A stretch of DNA of 64,000 nucleotides from Ruminococcus sp. (GTDB lineage: Bacteria; Bacillota; Clostridia; Oscillospirales; Ruminococcaceae), in the NCBI GenBank assembly GCA_017525915.1, contig JAFXSC010000004.1, positions 1-64,000 on the forward strand, in the 5' to 3' direction. Positions 51,896 to 61,777 of the stretch are shown here, piece by piece. The position numbers were made by a program, and so were the translations under genes. Positions within the stretch are counted from its first letter, which is position 1; each line of letters opens with the position of its first letter. The notes under the pieces are model-generated. The model saw only the letters and a program-made list of their open reading frames with translations, did no database searches and was not told the origin of the DNA.

Positions 51896-52563
51896 TGGAA
51901 AAGACTTTCAGACTTGCGGAGCATTTCATCAGCATCAACGGTGAGGGACAGACTGCCGGAGAGCTTGCTCTGTTCCTGCGCTTTGCAGGCTGCAATCTCC
52001 GCTGTGAATGGTGCGATACATCGTGGGCGTGCGGAAGTGATGCGCCGTATGAAGAAGTTACCACTGACCGGATAGCAAATATCGCAGAGGAAGCGGTCGC
52101 ACGGGGTGTCCGGAACGTCACACTTACCGGCGGTGAACCGCTTTTACAGCCTGACATCAGCGTTATTATCAACAGGCTAATCGAACTCGGTCTTCGCACT
52201 GAGATCGAGACTAACGGCTCAGTTCAGCTGAAGTATTTCTGTTCACCTCGCCGTCCGGTATTCACTATGGACTATAAGCTGCCTTCAAGCGGTATGGAGC
52301 AGCATATGCTCACAGAGAATTTTCCTCTGCTCCGTGAAGGCGATACCGTAAAGTTCGTCTGCGCCTCCCGTGAGGACGTACTGCGTGCAAAGGAGATCGC
52401 GGAGAAGTACAGACCACAGTGTCCGCTGTATCTGAGCCCGGTATTCGGACGTATCGAGCCGGCAGAAATAGTTGAGATAATGAAAGAGCAACATATGGGC
52501 GGATTCCGCCTGCAATTGCAGCTCCACAAATTAATTTGGGCTCCAGACAAGCGTGGAGTATGA
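51895..52563 (+). CDS. queE: 7-carboxy-7-deazaguanine synthase QueE
   Basis: A 222-residue radical SAM enzyme that rearranges 6-carboxytetrahydropterin to 7-carboxy-7-deazaguanine. The cluster motif is [12 protein letters not shown] (Cx3Cx2C), followed by [10 protein letters not shown]. The ATG shares a base with the queD stop, so the genes are coupled. Length is normal for the shorter QueE class. Confidence 0.95.
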   Translation: MEKTFRLAEHFISINGEGQTAGELALFLRFAGCNLRCEWCDTSWACGSDAPYEEVTTDRIANIAEEAVARGVRNVTLTGGEPLLQPDISVIINRLIELGLRTEIETNGSVQLKYFCSPRRPVFTMDYKLPSSGMEQHMLTENFPLLREGDTVKFVCASREDVLRAKEIAEKYRPQCPLYLSPVFGRIEPAEIVEIMKEQHMGGFRLQLQLHKLIWAPDKRGV

Positions 52564-52573
52564 AGGGATAAAT

Positions 52574-53128
52574 ATGGATACAAAAGCTATTGAAGAACAC
52601 ATCAGGGGCATTCTCATCGCTATCGGCGAGGACCCGGACCGCGAAGGTCTCCGCGAAACTCCGCAGAGAGTTGCGCGTATGTATCAGGAGGTCTTTGAGG
52701 GCATCGGCTACACCAACCACGAGATAGCTCAGAAATTCGGCAAGAGATTTGAGGCTACCGATGAGGACACTGCTGTTGTGATGAAAGATATAACCGTTTT
52801 CAGCTATTGCGAGCATCATATGGCGCTCATGTACGATATGACGGTAGATGTTGCATATATTCCGCGCGGCAGAGTTCTCGGGCTCAGCAAGATAGCGCGT
52901 ATCTGCGACATGGCTGCAAAACGTCTGCAATTGCAGGAGCGTCTCGGCAGTGACATTGCGGAGATACTCTCCGAGGCTGCGGATTCACCGGACGTCGCTG
53001 TAATAATACGCGGTTCCCACAGCTGCATGACCGCAAGAGGTATACGCAATGCCTCCGCAAAGACCACTACCAAGACCTACCGCGGCGCATTCAAGACTGA
53101 CCCCGAGCTCCGTAAGCTGCTCGACTGA
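52574..53128 (+). CDS. folE: GTP cyclohydrolase I
   Basis: A 184-residue enzyme that makes dihydroneopterin triphosphate from GTP, the precursor of both folate and preQ1. Zinc and active-site motifs are present: [10 protein letters not shown] near residue 78 and [11 protein letters not shown] near residue 150. The ATG at 52574 follows GAAGGG; the track of the frame upstream of it overlaps queE. It is inside the preQ1-controlled operon, while the folate operon of this window (25557-28172) has no folE. Confidence 0.97.
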   Translation: MDTKAIEEHIRGILIAIGEDPDREGLRETPQRVARMYQEVFEGIGYTNHEIAQKFGKRFEATDEDTAVVMKDITVFSYCEHHMALMYDMTVDVAYIPRGRVLGLSKIARICDMAAKRLQLQERLGSDIAEILSEAADSPDVAVIIRGSHSCMTARGIRNASAKTTTKTYRGAFKTDPELRKLLD

Positions 53129-53139
53129 AAGGAGTAAAT

Positions 53140-53835
53140 ATGAAAGCACTTGTTCTTTTCAGCGGCGGCGTTGACAGCACGACCTGTCTCGGTATAGCCG
53201 TTGATAAATACGGCGCGGACGAAGTCCTTGCGCTTTCGGTATACTACGGGCAGAAGCACAGCAAGGAACTCGAAGCAGCTCAGAAAATAGCAGATCACTA
53301 CGGTGTTAAGCTCCGCACACTCGACCTTGCGCTTATCTTTGCGGATTCGGACTGCTCCCTTCTCAAAGGCTCAGCTGCCGATATTCCAAAGGAGTCCTAC
53401 GCGGAACAGCTCTCGCAGACCAACGGTGCGCCGGTCTCGACCTATGTACCTTTCAGAAACGGTCTTTTTCTCTCGTCAGCCGCAAGCATTGCGCTCTCAA
53501 ACGGCTGCGAGGTGATTTACTACGGCGCTCACAGTGACGACGCTGCCGGCAATGCTTACCCCGATTGCAGTCAGGATTTCAACGACGCTATCAACCGTGC
53601 AATATATATCGGAAGCGGCAGCGCTCTCCGCGTGGAAGCTCCGTTCATAGGTTTGACAAAGGCTCAGGTAGTGGCAAAAGGACTTAGTCTCAACGTCCCC
53701 TACGAGTTGACATGGAGCTGCTACGAGGGCGGCGATACCCCTTGCGGAGTATGTGGCACCTGCCGTGACCGCATCGCCGCATTCAGAGCCAACGGTATTG
53801 ATGACCCTGCACTTGCGAAAGGAGCTGCGCTATGA
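53140..53835 (+). CDS. queC: 7-cyano-7-deazaguanine synthase QueC
   Basis: A 231-residue ATP-dependent enzyme that converts 7-carboxy-7-deazaguanine to preQ0. The P-loop is [13 protein letters not shown] at the N-terminus and the zinc Cys cluster is [15 protein letters not shown] near the C-terminus. ATG follows GAAAGGAG, 11 bases after folE. Its end overlaps queF by four bases. Confidence 0.97.
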   Translation: MKALVLFSGGVDSTTCLGIAVDKYGADEVLALSVYYGQKHSKELEAAQKIADHYGVKLRTLDLALIFADSDCSLLKGSAADIPKESYAEQLSQTNGAPVSTYVPFRNGLFLSSAASIALSNGCEVIYYGAHSDDAAGNAYPDCSQDFNDAINRAIYIGSGSALRVEAPFIGLTKAQVVAKGLSLNVPYELTWSCYEGGDTPCGVCGTCRDRIAAFRANGIDDPALAKGAAL

Positions 53836-54329
53836 CAGGCAGAAATGAAAATGAGAAGGGCAGTATTTCCCTCCTCGGCAACCAGAATACAAAGTACAAC
53901 TACGATTACGACCCGTCTGTGCTTGAGACCTTTCCCAACAAGCACCCAGACAACGATTACTTCGTGAAGTTCAACTGTCCCGAGTTCACAAGTCTCTGTC
54001 CGATAACAGGTCAGCCGGACTTTGCAACAATTTACATTTCCTACATTCCGGCTGAGAGAATGGTCGAGAGCAAGTCGCTGAAGCTGTATCTGTTCAGCTT
54101 CCGCAACCACGGAGACTTCCATGAGGACTGCGTGAACATCATCATGAAGGACCTGATAAAGCTCATGGAGCCGAAATACATCGAGGTGTGGGGAAAATTC
54201 CTGCCGCGCGGAGGGCTGTCGATAGACCCCTACTGCAACTACGGAATTCCCGGCACAAAGTGGGAGCAGCTCGCGTGGGAAAGGCTTTCGCACCACGACC
54301 TCTATCCAGAGAAAATAGACAACAGATAA
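53832..54329 (+). CDS. queF: NADPH-dependent preQ0 reductase QueF
   Basis: A 165-residue nitrile reductase that makes preQ1 from preQ0; type I (single-domain, YkvM-like) by size. The catalytic Cys is in [14 protein letters not shown] near residue 60 and the NADPH/substrate motif is [24 protein letters not shown] overlap with queC. Last gene of the operon; a strong terminator follows. Confidence 0.97.
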   Translation: MTGRNENEKGSISLLGNQNTKYNYDYDPSVLETFPNKHPDNDYFVKFNCPEFTSLCPITGQPDFATIYISYIPAERMVESKSLKLYLFSFRNHGDFHEDCVNIIMKDLIKLMEPKYIEVWGKFLPRGGLSIDPYCNYGIPGTKWEQLAWERLSHHDLYPEKIDNR

Positions 54330-54334
54330 GCTAA

Positions 54335-54358
54335 GGGCGCGGATCTCCGCGCCTTTTT
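54335..54358 (+). terminator. Terminator of the que operon
   Basis: GGCGCGG pairs with CCGCGCC around ATCT, followed by TTTTT, seven bases after the queF stop. Confidence 0.93.
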
Positions 54359-54433
54359 CAATTGTCTGCTCAATAACAGAAATGCTGTATTTTTGGAACA
54401 AATATCCGCGCCGAATTTTGTTAATTATTGCCA

Positions 54434-54462
54434 TTGACAAGTAATATGATTGTATTTATAAT
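54434..54462 (+). promoter_or_regulatory. Promoter of the Cys-rich lipoprotein gene
   Basis: TTGACA (54434-54439) and TATAAT (54457-54462) with 17 bases between, 39 bases before the start. Confidence 0.88.
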
Positions 54463-54500
54463 AATTGTATAGACAATTCTTAACAAAGGAATGGTATTTT

Positions 54501-55985
54501 ATGAAAAAAGCACTATGCAATATCCTCGCACCGCTGTTGATATTTGCGTCAGCGGTATCTCTGACAGGCTGTGGAAGCAGCAGCAAATGCAAGCATTCTG
54601 AATGGAAGGAAGCCGATTGCACTACGCCAAAGACCTGTGTTGACTGCGGCGAGACCGAAGGCGAACCTCTGGGACACAAGTGGACAGATGCTACCTGTGA
54701 CAAGCCAAAGACGTGCAGCGTCTGCGACGCTACTGAGGGTGAACCGAATGGGCATACATGGACAGAAGCGACCTGCGACAAGCCAAAGACCTGCAAGGAC
54801 TGCGGCGCTACGGAAGGCAAGGCTAAAGGACATACATGGGTCGAAGCTACCTGTGACAAGGCAAAGACCTGCAGCGTTTGCGGCAAGACAGACGGTCAGC
54901 CTCAGGGGCATAAGTATGACAAATCCAAAATATGCACAGAAGATGCCGTTTGCGAAAGATGCGGCAAGACCATAAAAGCTGCCGGTCACAAGTGGAAAGA
55001 TGCTACCTGTACAGCTCCCAAGACCTGCACTGTTTGCGGCGCGACCGAAGGCGGAGCACTCGGTCATGCCCCTGAGAACGGCTACTGCAAGCGCTGCGGC
55101 GAGAAGATAGAGATCAACCTTCTGATATACAGCGACGCCGATATCGACGTTTACTACAAGGGACTTTCGGAAGGCACACTGAACGCAGCTGAGGTCAATT
55201 TCTATGCAGTAAACAAGTCGAACCACAGCATCACGGTTCAGGTAAGAAATGAATCTGTCAACGGCAGCATGGTAAGCTTTACCTGTTCTACAACGGTAGC
55301 TGCCGGAAAGAACGCATATGACGATATGTCATGCTCTTACAGGCTCTATCTCAATAAGATAGGCGTAAACAGCATCTCTGACATCAACACGGTAGAGTTC
55401 TGCCTGCATATGTACGACCGTGCAACAAAATACAGTCTCGAAACAAGCCCTATCACTATTGATACCAAGAATAACACCACCTCATCAGCAGTTTCGCAAG
55501 ATAACGGCGGCGGCGGTCAGAGCTCAACAGTGACCTTGCAGCAATTCGTCGATGCTGCTAATGATGAATTCCATTCAAAAGGCAAGACAGAGATCAACTT
55601 CTATGCAAAGAAAAACAGTTCCGGCGTTGAATATCTGTATATTGAGTCAAATTCAGACGGTGAATATTCAAGTATAGAAACTCACATTAAAGTTCTGGCA
55701 GATTACAACGCATTGCTGAATACGACAGGAAAGGACAACAGTTTTGCAACTCTTGCCCAGAAATCGAAAAAGCTCCATTATGACAGAATGAAGATACATG
55801 ATGACTTCTGTGCTTCATGGGTAACTGCCGTAAAGAAAAGCGGTCTGAACTGTCCTGTTGAATTAGCTATAACCGATACTGCCTCAGGGATCACAGGACC
55901 GCTCTATATCAGCGTGAACGGAACTAAATCCTATGATGTTCTCGAAAAGTACATGGAAGAAAAAGGATATGTCTGGTACAACTGA
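54501..55985 (+). CDS. Lipoprotein with tandem CxxC repeats
   Basis: A 494-residue surface lipoprotein: signal and lipobox (LTGC near residue 20-24), then about six 22-residue repeats (residues 28-200) of the form W-xx-ATC-xx-PKTC-xx-CGATEG-xxxGH, each with Cys-x2-Cys and His that could bind zinc, then two mixed domains (about 205-330 and 355-494) that I do not recognise. Similar Cys-rich repeats occur in surface proteins of gut Firmicutes, without a known role. The ATG at 54501 follows AAAGGA. A separate transcript with its own promoter and terminator. Confidence 0.85.
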   Translation: MKKALCNILAPLLIFASAVSLTGCGSSSKCKHSEWKEADCTTPKTCVDCGETEGEPLGHKWTDATCDKPKTCSVCDATEGEPNGHTWTEATCDKPKTCKDCGATEGKAKGHTWVEATCDKAKTCSVCGKTDGQPQGHKYDKSKICTEDAVCERCGKTIKAAGHKWKDATCTAPKTCTVCGATEGGALGHAPENGYCKRCGEKIEINLLIYSDADIDVYYKGLSEGTLNAAEVNFYAVNKSNHSITVQVRNESVNGSMVSFTCSTTVAAGKNAYDDMSCSYRLYLNKIGVNSISDINTVEFCLHMYDRATKYSLETSPITIDTKNNTTSSAVSQDNGGGGQSSTVTLQQFVDAANDEFHSKGKTEINFYAKKNSSGVEYLYIESNSDGEYSSIETHIKVLADYNALLNTTGKDNSFATLAQKSKKLHYDRMKIHDDFCASWVTAVKKSGLNCPVELAITDTASGITGPLYISVNGTKSYDVLEKYMEEKGYVWYN

Positions 55986-56001
55986 CAGCTTTAATAAATC
56001 A

Positions 56002-56026
56002 AAGGCGAACCGAAAAGGTTCGCCTT
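56002..56026. terminator. Bidirectional terminator, lipoprotein gene / recombinase-spoVT
   Basis: AAGGCGAACC pairs with GGTTCGCCTT around GAAAA, with T runs on both sides. It ends the lipoprotein transcript and, on the minus strand, the spoVT remnant. Confidence 0.9.
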
Positions 56027-56032
56027 TTTCAT

Positions 56033-56488
56033 TCAGCCCTCTATCTGCCGCGAAAGGAACTGCGCTGCCGCTGTGATAAGGCTCTTTTGCAGGTCAGTCA
56101 TCTCAGCCGCCTTTTCACTGCTGAGGAAGGTCACAGCACCCGAAACATCACCTGCCGTGATTATCGGAACAGCCGCGATCGCGGTGCGGTTCACGCCCTC
56201 CGCCGGGAAAAAGTTGTTGCAGTTTCCGTCGGGGCAGTAGTATTGTCCCCTGCTCTCCATGAGCTCCTCAAGCTGACCGGTAACGCGGCGCTCTGAAAAC
56301 TCCTTTTTCGGTACACCGGCGCAGGCAACAACGTGGTCCTTATCAAATATTACCACCGGACAGCCGGCGAGCTTGTGCATTATCTCCGCTACATAACCGG
56401 CATTTTCGCTCATTTCGCCTATCGCAGAATATTTGCGGAAAATGACTTCGCCTTCGCTGTTTGTGTATATCTCCAGCGGGTCGCCTTC
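56033..56488 (-). pseudogene. spoVT: spoVT, 3' part cut off by the integrated element
   Basis: SpoVT is a forespore regulator of the AbrB family with a C-terminal GAF-like domain. The codons here encode its last 151 residues: the end of the AbrB domain (EGDPLEIYTNSEGEVIFRKY) and the whole GAF-like domain to the typical end TAAAQFLSRQIEG. The first 28 or so residues (the usual MKATGIVRRIDDLGRVVIPK segment) are absent from the window and should lie at the far end of the element. The frame is intact, with no stops, and a terminator follows, which suggests recent or reversible interruption. Confidence 0.88.
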
Positions 56489-58210
56489 ACTGATAACATT
56501 GACACTGAGAATTTTGCCGGTACTTGTCGTAATTTCGGCAAATCGTGAAGCTGTTTCGGTTATCCCAGTGCCTTGCTTAAAATTTACGTCTTTCTCCTCA
56601 TCGCTGTACTCGGGTAGAGTTCCTGTTTTAAGCAGAGTATCAATATCAGGTCTGAGCTTGATGTCAACGTGTTCCTCATAGACTGTGATGCGCTCAATGA
56701 TGAAGTCAACGTCAACTTTGGAAAGCGTGTCCTTATTAATGATAGCATCGAACACTTCCATTACTGTCCTGGCTGTACGGTTTACGCTGACTATCATATT
56801 ATGCTTATCGGCTGCTAGCTGCATCTGATTTCGGAGACCTTCAAGCCGGAGAGTAAGCTCATCTATCTGCTCCGTATATATCTCTTCAAGCATTTCCTCG
56901 CGTTCAGGGTGCTTGGCGATATCCTTGACGTGCTGACGTGCAAGCATTTTTATCTCGGTGCGGGTGTCTTCCATTTGCTGATTCAGCACCTCGACAACAG
57001 ATTTGCTTGAAGATGTCTCATTGCGTTCCTTGTCGATAGACTCCTGCAGCTGTTCAAGCATAGCCTCTGAGTTGTCCCGAACTTTTTCAACGAATGAGCG
57101 GAGAAGTCCGTCAAGCATATCAACTCTTGTATGATGAGAGGTACAGCCTTTACTGCCTCGCTTGTGATATGTTCCGCAGCGGTAGGCAGGCGGCAGGTCT
57201 GGACGGCTCATAGCAAACATCGGACTTCCACAGTCGCCGCAGAAAAGATAGCCTGAGTAGATGTTATCATACTTCTTCACACCGCGGTAGTTGCTGTTCG
57301 TGCGGCGCTTCATCTGCTCCTGAACACTTGCAAACAGCTTATAGTCCACAATAGGAGCGTGGTTATTCTCGAAAACAATGTGGTCGGTCTCTTCGAGCTT
57401 CATATCAGAGCCGTTTATCTTCTTGCGGCGGTATTTGCCCTGCCTGAGAGTACCAATATAGAAATCATTTCGGAGTATATCGCTGACAGTGACTATGCTC
57501 CAGTCGCTCTTTCCGCGGAGTTTGCATTCCTCTCCTTTAGCCTCGCGGCGCTCCTTTTCAGCCATACGGGGCGTAGGAATATGCCGGTCAGTCAGATGAT
57601 TTGCAATGCGCTTGTAGCCCCAGCCCTCGCTGTACAGCCTGAATATCTCCCTGACAACTTCCGCAGCAGGCTCATCGACCTCAAACTGCATGAGCTTGCT
57701 GTTGGTCATAATATAACCGTAGGGAACGGCACAAATCCACTTGCCCTCCTCCTGCCGGCGTTTAACAACAGAACGGACTTTCTTCGAGGTGTCCGTAACA
57801 GGCATTTCATTGATAAGGAAGCGGAACTGTATCGCTGTCCAGTCATCGAAGGTCGGGTAGTCGATGCTGTCTCCGATAGAGATTATACGCATACCGGCAT
57901 CGCGCAGGTCTTCAAGCTCAACAAGTCCCTTGCTGTTGCGGCGGCTGAAACGTGAAAAATCCTTGATTATGAGGATATCGTATTCGTGCAGAAGCATCTT
58001 CTTCCGCAACTTTTGGTAACCTTCGCGCTGCTCAAAGGTGTAGCCAGAGCGGTCACGGTCTTCGTAGAAGTCAAGCTTCGCCGTCGGAAAGGTCTTGCCG
58101 ATATAGTCAGCAATTATCGCTTTCTGGTTCTCGATAGAGGTATTGTCGCGGTCAAGCTCCTCATCGACCGAGATTCGGCAATAGCCTGCTATCCTGAGTT
58201 TATCTTCCAT
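56033..58210 (-). CDS. Large serine recombinase fused in frame to the C-terminal part of SpoVT
   Basis: A 725-residue frame. Residues 1-570 are a complete large serine recombinase: resolvase domain with nucleophile Ser in YCRISVDEELDRDNTS, then RFSRRNSKGLVELEDL, a recombinase domain (FRLYSEGWGYKRIANHLT), a zinc ribbon (LFCGDCGSPMF...YRCGTYHKRGSKGC) and a coiled-coil motif. Its own tail ends near TSTGKILSVNVIS. The last 151 residues, from EGDPLEIYTNSEGEVI on, are SpoVT from about residue 29 to the end. This shows the element has integrated in spoVT, with the recombinase gene at the attachment junction. Start ATG at 58210 has GAGGGG upstream. Confidence 0.9.
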   Translation of the reverse strand: MEDKLRIAGYCRISVDEELDRDNTSIENQKAIIADYIGKTFPTAKLDFYEDRDRSGYTFEQREGYQKLRKKMLLHEYDILIIKDFSRFSRRNSKGLVELEDLRDAGMRIISIGDSIDYPTFDDWTAIQFRFLINEMPVTDTSKKVRSVVKRRQEEGKWICAVPYGYIMTNSKLMQFEVDEPAAEVVREIFRLYSEGWGYKRIANHLTDRHIPTPRMAEKERREAKGEECKLRGKSDWSIVTVSDILRNDFYIGTLRQGKYRRKKINGSDMKLEETDHIVFENNHAPIVDYKLFASVQEQMKRRTNSNYRGVKKYDNIYSGYLFCGDCGSPMFAMSRPDLPPAYRCGTYHKRGSKGCTSHHTRVDMLDGLLRSFVEKVRDNSEAMLEQLQESIDKERNETSSSKSVVEVLNQQMEDTRTEIKMLARQHVKDIAKHPEREEMLEEIYTEQIDELTLRLEGLRNQMQLAADKHNMIVSVNRTARTVMEVFDAIINKDTLSKVDVDFIIERITVYEEHVDIKLRPDIDTLLKTGTLPEYSDEEKDVNFKQGTGITETASRFAEITTSTGKILSVNVISEGDPLEIYTNSEGEVIFRKYSAIGEMSENAGYVAEIMHKLAGCPVVIFDKDHVVACAGVPKKEFSERRVTGQLEELMESRGQYYCPDGNCNNFFPAEGVNRTAIAAVPIITAGDVSGAVTFLSSEKAAEMTDLQKSLITAAAQFLSRQIEG

Positions 58211-58297
58211 AGTCAGCCCCTCTGCGTCAATGTTATTTAACACTTTCACTAATATTCTATCATCATTGTAACATATCAAATTACGCTTGTCAAGAAG

Positions 58298-58324
58298 AAA
58301 AAAGAGGTGCGCTTTACGCGCACC
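58298..58324 (-). terminator. Terminator of the small element gene
   Basis: On the minus strand GGTGCGC pairs with GCGCACC around GTAAA, followed by a T-rich run. It overlaps the stop of the small gene and lies upstream of the recombinase, which may therefore be expressed from its own promoter. Confidence 0.8.
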
Positions 58325-58523
58325 CCAGGTTGTTTTTAAGCAGACTCTCCGTACAACTGAGCAGATCGTCACTGCCTGACAGGAAGTACACGACCTTGCA
58401 CTTCTTGGCACCCATCTTTTCAAGGAACTGATGCGTCAGTTCTTTGCGGTCGTATTGCCGCTGTTCAGCATTTGTGAGCCAGACCTCAATGTATCCTTTG
58501 TCACGCTTGTCATAAATTTCCAA
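58314..58523 (-). CDS. Small element-borne protein, function unknown
   Basis: A 69-residue protein (begins MEIYDKRDKGYIEVWLTNAE) predicted alpha/beta, with two Cys at the C-terminal end (CTESLL...GCA). The start is TTG at 58523 after AAAGGGGGC. No family recognised. Placed between the ATPase and the recombinase on the same strand, it could assist recombination (an excision-direction factor would be expected near the recombinase), but there is no motif to support this. Confidence 0.65.
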   Translation of the reverse strand: MEIYDKRDKGYIEVWLTNAEQRQYDRKELTHQFLEKMGAKKCKVVYFLSGSDDLLSCTESLLKNNLGCA

Positions 58524-58636
58524 CGCATCCGCCCCCTTTCATTTTGATTCTGCCCGATTTGAGCAATGTTTATTCAGCCTTATGTCTGCTCATCGTAATT
58601 ATTGTCATTTGTGCACCGAAGAGCGTAACAACGTTA

Positions 58637-61600
58637 TCAACGGAGCGTGCCGATGTAGTTGTCAGGGATACCATCACTGGTGTCGCTGGCGTTATTATCA
58701 GCAGCAGGCTCAAATTCAACAGTCCTGCCCTTGAGTGTTTTTATAACATTTTCTCTGCGATAACGGCTCCAGAACGGTCCATCATCGAAGCAGTTACCCT
58801 TCTGAAGAGAATCAGCCTCATGCTTGTCACAGCCAAAACGATCAGCATAGCGAGCGAGATCATCACCTTTTGAGCGGTAGCCACGAACTCTTCCGCAGTT
58901 GCCGACTACCTTACCGAACGGAGTAGTCGGGTCAGGATAGGACTGAGAAGCGAGGAGCATTGTTACACCGTGTTTGCCACCCTTGCGGAGAAGGACATTT
59001 ACTGCGCCTTTTTCGTGAAGATAAAGGTCTTGCGCCTCATCGATAACTACGGTATACTTCTCGTAAGGGTGACACTGCTTGTAGCAGTAAAGACTTTCTA
59101 GCATGATGTCGATGATTTCAGAACCTTTCTCAACTCCGTCAGCACCAGTAGATATAACTATGATATGTTTACCCTGAGCCTTGGCAAATTCACCCCAGTT
59201 GTTCTTAGTCTGAGTCGTATCCCTGAGATCATCGAGAACAGCATCGATCTTGTAATGGAGCTTGCGATGCGTTTTGTCGCCTGATGGCTCCTCTTCATCG
59301 TGAGCATCATCCTCATTGTAAATGTACTTCTCGATATCGCTAGCGATAACGTCAGGATTGAACTTCATCTCCTTAAGAAGATCCTTAACAGCGTTCTTGA
59401 TTATCTGCTCCTCATAGCTACCGAGTGTTCTGCACATCATCGCAAATATTCTCGTCAGTCTGTCCTTTTTGTCCTTGTATCCCAGGCATCCACGCAGGTC
59501 AAGCAAATCAACCGGCAGTCCGTCATCGTAGACATTCCAAAAGGAGAAATATTTCTCCCTCTGTTCATTTCCAACATGCTTGTCGATTTCTGTCGGAGTA
59601 AATCCGCCGGTCTGATCGAAAATTATCACCGCATCAGCTCCCTCAAATGTTACCTTTTGGAGTGCTCTGTTAACAAGAGCAAAGGTCTTGCCTGAGCGAG
59701 TAGCTCCGAAGTAACCCTCGTGAAAGTTATCGTCCATATCCGGATTGAACACATATCCCGCGGCTCTTGTGCCGTTAGCATTGTAGAGTATCGGAATAAA
59801 TCCCTCGGGGTATTCACCGACTTTGAGCCAGTACTCATTATCAATGATATCATCAACATATGCCTTTGCCTCAGCATCCAGTATTTTTCTTGAGTATGAG
59901 AAGGCCTCGACATCTTCAAGAACACCTGCGTCAAACGCAACCTTCAGCTTGCGCTTGTTGGTGTGCTTGCCCTTGAGCAGGCCTTTTTCGTTAATATGTT
60001 TATTCATCTTTATAACACTCCTTGTATTTAATTTTGATATAATGACGTTTTTCACAACGTCCTCATCCATGTTGATAGATCTATCATTCTCCGCGATAAA
60101 TGCAGTATGACCATCATCAGAATAAAACGGAGGACCGTATTGCTTTGCTATCTTAAGTTCTCCGTTAAGGATAGCACTGCTTACTGCCGACTTGAAATCG
60201 CGGCAGATAGCATCACCCATCGTTGATTTCGATGTAGCCTCTGTTCTGAACCAGCGGATTATACCTTTAAAATCCGATTCTGTAACAATGCCCAGTCTCT
60301 TCAGGATATGTGCTGTGGCAAGTGTCATCAACATTGTGTCTGTAATATCAACATTGCTGAAACGACTGACTATGTCACGAGCAACTTTTATTCCGTCGCG
60401 CACATGCTGTCTTGCAGTATCGGGATTATTGTAGATATACTCCTTGAATGCATAATCAAACATACCCGATAAACGCTGTAAAACAGGCACATTCTTGGGG
60501 ACAATATCTTCGTTGCAGTTGATGTAGTATGCAGGGTAATCATCCGGGATACTTTCAGGTCTATCTGTGATGAACACTATGATCTTGCTAGTCTTATCCT
60601 CGGCGCCGTTCTCTCCTGTGATATCCCACATTACCTCTTTGAACGCATCCTTCAATTTATTGCCTTCCTCGAAGATGCCCGAATAAGAAAAGAGCACGGT
60701 AACATCATTGGCAGAAGCAAGCTCCTTTCTCACTTTTGTAATATGAGCTGTAAGCGCTTGTACAACCGTGGAGCTATAGTTCTTCCGCTTCGTAAGAGCG
60801 ATAACCGTTTCTTTCACGGCATCATTATTATACGAAATTGAAAAACCGCGATCCGGATGAAGTCCCTCTGCCCCGAACAGGGGCAGAAGAATAGTTTCAT
60901 CGCGCAATGTAGTTAAAAGTGCTGCTTCCAAGCAGTTTGGCAGAGCCTTACGATAAATTGCTACAGTATCCTTGAATGGCAGTTCATGTACAACCAGCTT
61001 GTGTTCTTTCACTTCCGTTGGGAATAGGTCTTCCAGACCAGGTATTACCGACTCAGCAGATATATATGTCGTTACGCAATTTGGAAGCGTAACACCTCCT
61101 GCGTGCTTGGGAATCGTCAGGAATTTCTTATTCGGACATTCACGGAGATCCCGCAAAAAGCTTTCAAAATGCCGTTTTACACTGACATTAATGCCCTTTC
61201 TTGCGAAGGTTGTCTGTAGGCGGAACTGTTCTTCAGTGATTTCTCCATTATGGAAAATTATTGGTCTATTCCAGCCTTTTAGGTTAACTACGATATCCCC
61301 GCATTTACCTTCCGCGGTTGGATTAGCTATCAACACCCGTGTTGCCGATTCCTTCCATACAAACTTGCGCTTGCCGCTTTGATTATTGAGCTCCTGATAT
61401 TCAAGGCTATAATGATTCTTTTCCAGAATACTCTCCTCATAGTGCGGGTCTGTTACCACTGAATCAGGAATAAAATCATCGGTGAACAACTCAACTCCAT
61501 TGAGTGTATACGTATCGGTGATTAGTGGAGATGAAGAGGATAACTCCATTCCCTCCTTCCGGATTCCATCAGTCTGAAGCTGCTTTAACATCTCAAGTTG

Positions 61601-61777
61601 GAATCCTTGCTTGCGAGCGTTAAAGAGCTCCTCTACCTTTGGCTTGGCAAGCTTATCTGCAAGCTCTTTAGTTTCTCTGTCATACTTCCCTTTGATAATA
61701 TCTTGGAGGTTATAATCACTTATTAAACAACCTACCATCTCCATACAAGACATATTATCGATTTCTTCAAAGTCCAT
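58637..61777 (-). CDS. Large element-borne ATPase with HerA/DUF87-like domain
   Basis: A 1046-residue protein. Residues 1-200 are unfamiliar; about 200-500 resemble the DUF927-type region seen in element-borne helicases (FLRDLRECPNKKFLTIPKHA), and 680-1030 form a HerA/VirB4/FtsK-like motor with Walker A GYFGATRSGKTFALV near residue 690 and Walker B YTVVIDEAQDLYLHE near 930. Such motors pump or unwind DNA. The start ATG at 61777 follows AAAAGGAG. A long leader lies upstream. It may serve in replication, transfer or defence of the element; the sequence alone does not tell. Confidence 0.8.
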   Translation of the reverse strand: MDFEEIDNMSCMEMVGCLISDYNLQDIIKGKYDRETKELADKLAKPKVEELFNARKQGFQLEMLKQLQTDGIRKEGMELSSSSPLITDTYTLNGVELFTDDFIPDSVVTDPHYEESILEKNHYSLEYQELNNQSGKRKFVWKESATRVLIANPTAEGKCGDIVVNLKGWNRPIIFHNGEITEEQFRLQTTFARKGINVSVKRHFESFLRDLRECPNKKFLTIPKHAGGVTLPNCVTTYISAESVIPGLEDLFPTEVKEHKLVVHELPFKDTVAIYRKALPNCLEAALLTTLRDETILLPLFGAEGLHPDRGFSISYNNDAVKETVIALTKRKNYSSTVVQALTAHITKVRKELASANDVTVLFSYSGIFEEGNKLKDAFKEVMWDITGENGAEDKTSKIIVFITDRPESIPDDYPAYYINCNEDIVPKNVPVLQRLSGMFDYAFKEYIYNNPDTARQHVRDGIKVARDIVSRFSNVDITDTMLMTLATAHILKRLGIVTESDFKGIIRWFRTEATSKSTMGDAICRDFKSAVSSAILNGELKIAKQYGPPFYSDDGHTAFIAENDRSINMDEDVVKNVIISKLNTRSVIKMNKHINEKGLLKGKHTNKRKLKVAFDAGVLEDVEAFSYSRKILDAEAKAYVDDIIDNEYWLKVGEYPEGFIPILYNANGTRAAGYVFNPDMDDNFHEGYFGATRSGKTFALVNRALQKVTFEGADAVIIFDQTGGFTPTEIDKHVGNEQREKYFSFWNVYDDGLPVDLLDLRGCLGYKDKKDRLTRIFAMMCRTLGSYEEQIIKNAVKDLLKEMKFNPDVIASDIEKYIYNEDDAHDEEEPSGDKTHRKLHYKIDAVLDDLRDTTQTKNNWGEFAKAQGKHIIVISTGADGVEKGSEIIDIMLESLYCYKQCHPYEKYTVVIDEAQDLYLHEKGAVNVLLRKGGKHGVTMLLASQSYPDPTTPFGKVVGNCGRVRGYRSKGDDLARYADRFGCDKHEADSLQKGNCFDDGPFWSRYRRENVIKTLKGRTVEFEPAADNNASDTSDGIPDNYIGTLR

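Noticed and set aside
54549-55226. Minus-strand frame of 225 codons
   Set aside because: Antisense to the Cys-rich repeats of the lipoprotein gene; the apparent repeats mirror that array.
56012-56032. Junction of the element placed at the terminator after the lipoprotein gene
   Set aside because: SpoVT sequence extends from the stop at 56033 to 56488, so the left junction must be near 56488 rather than at the terminator.
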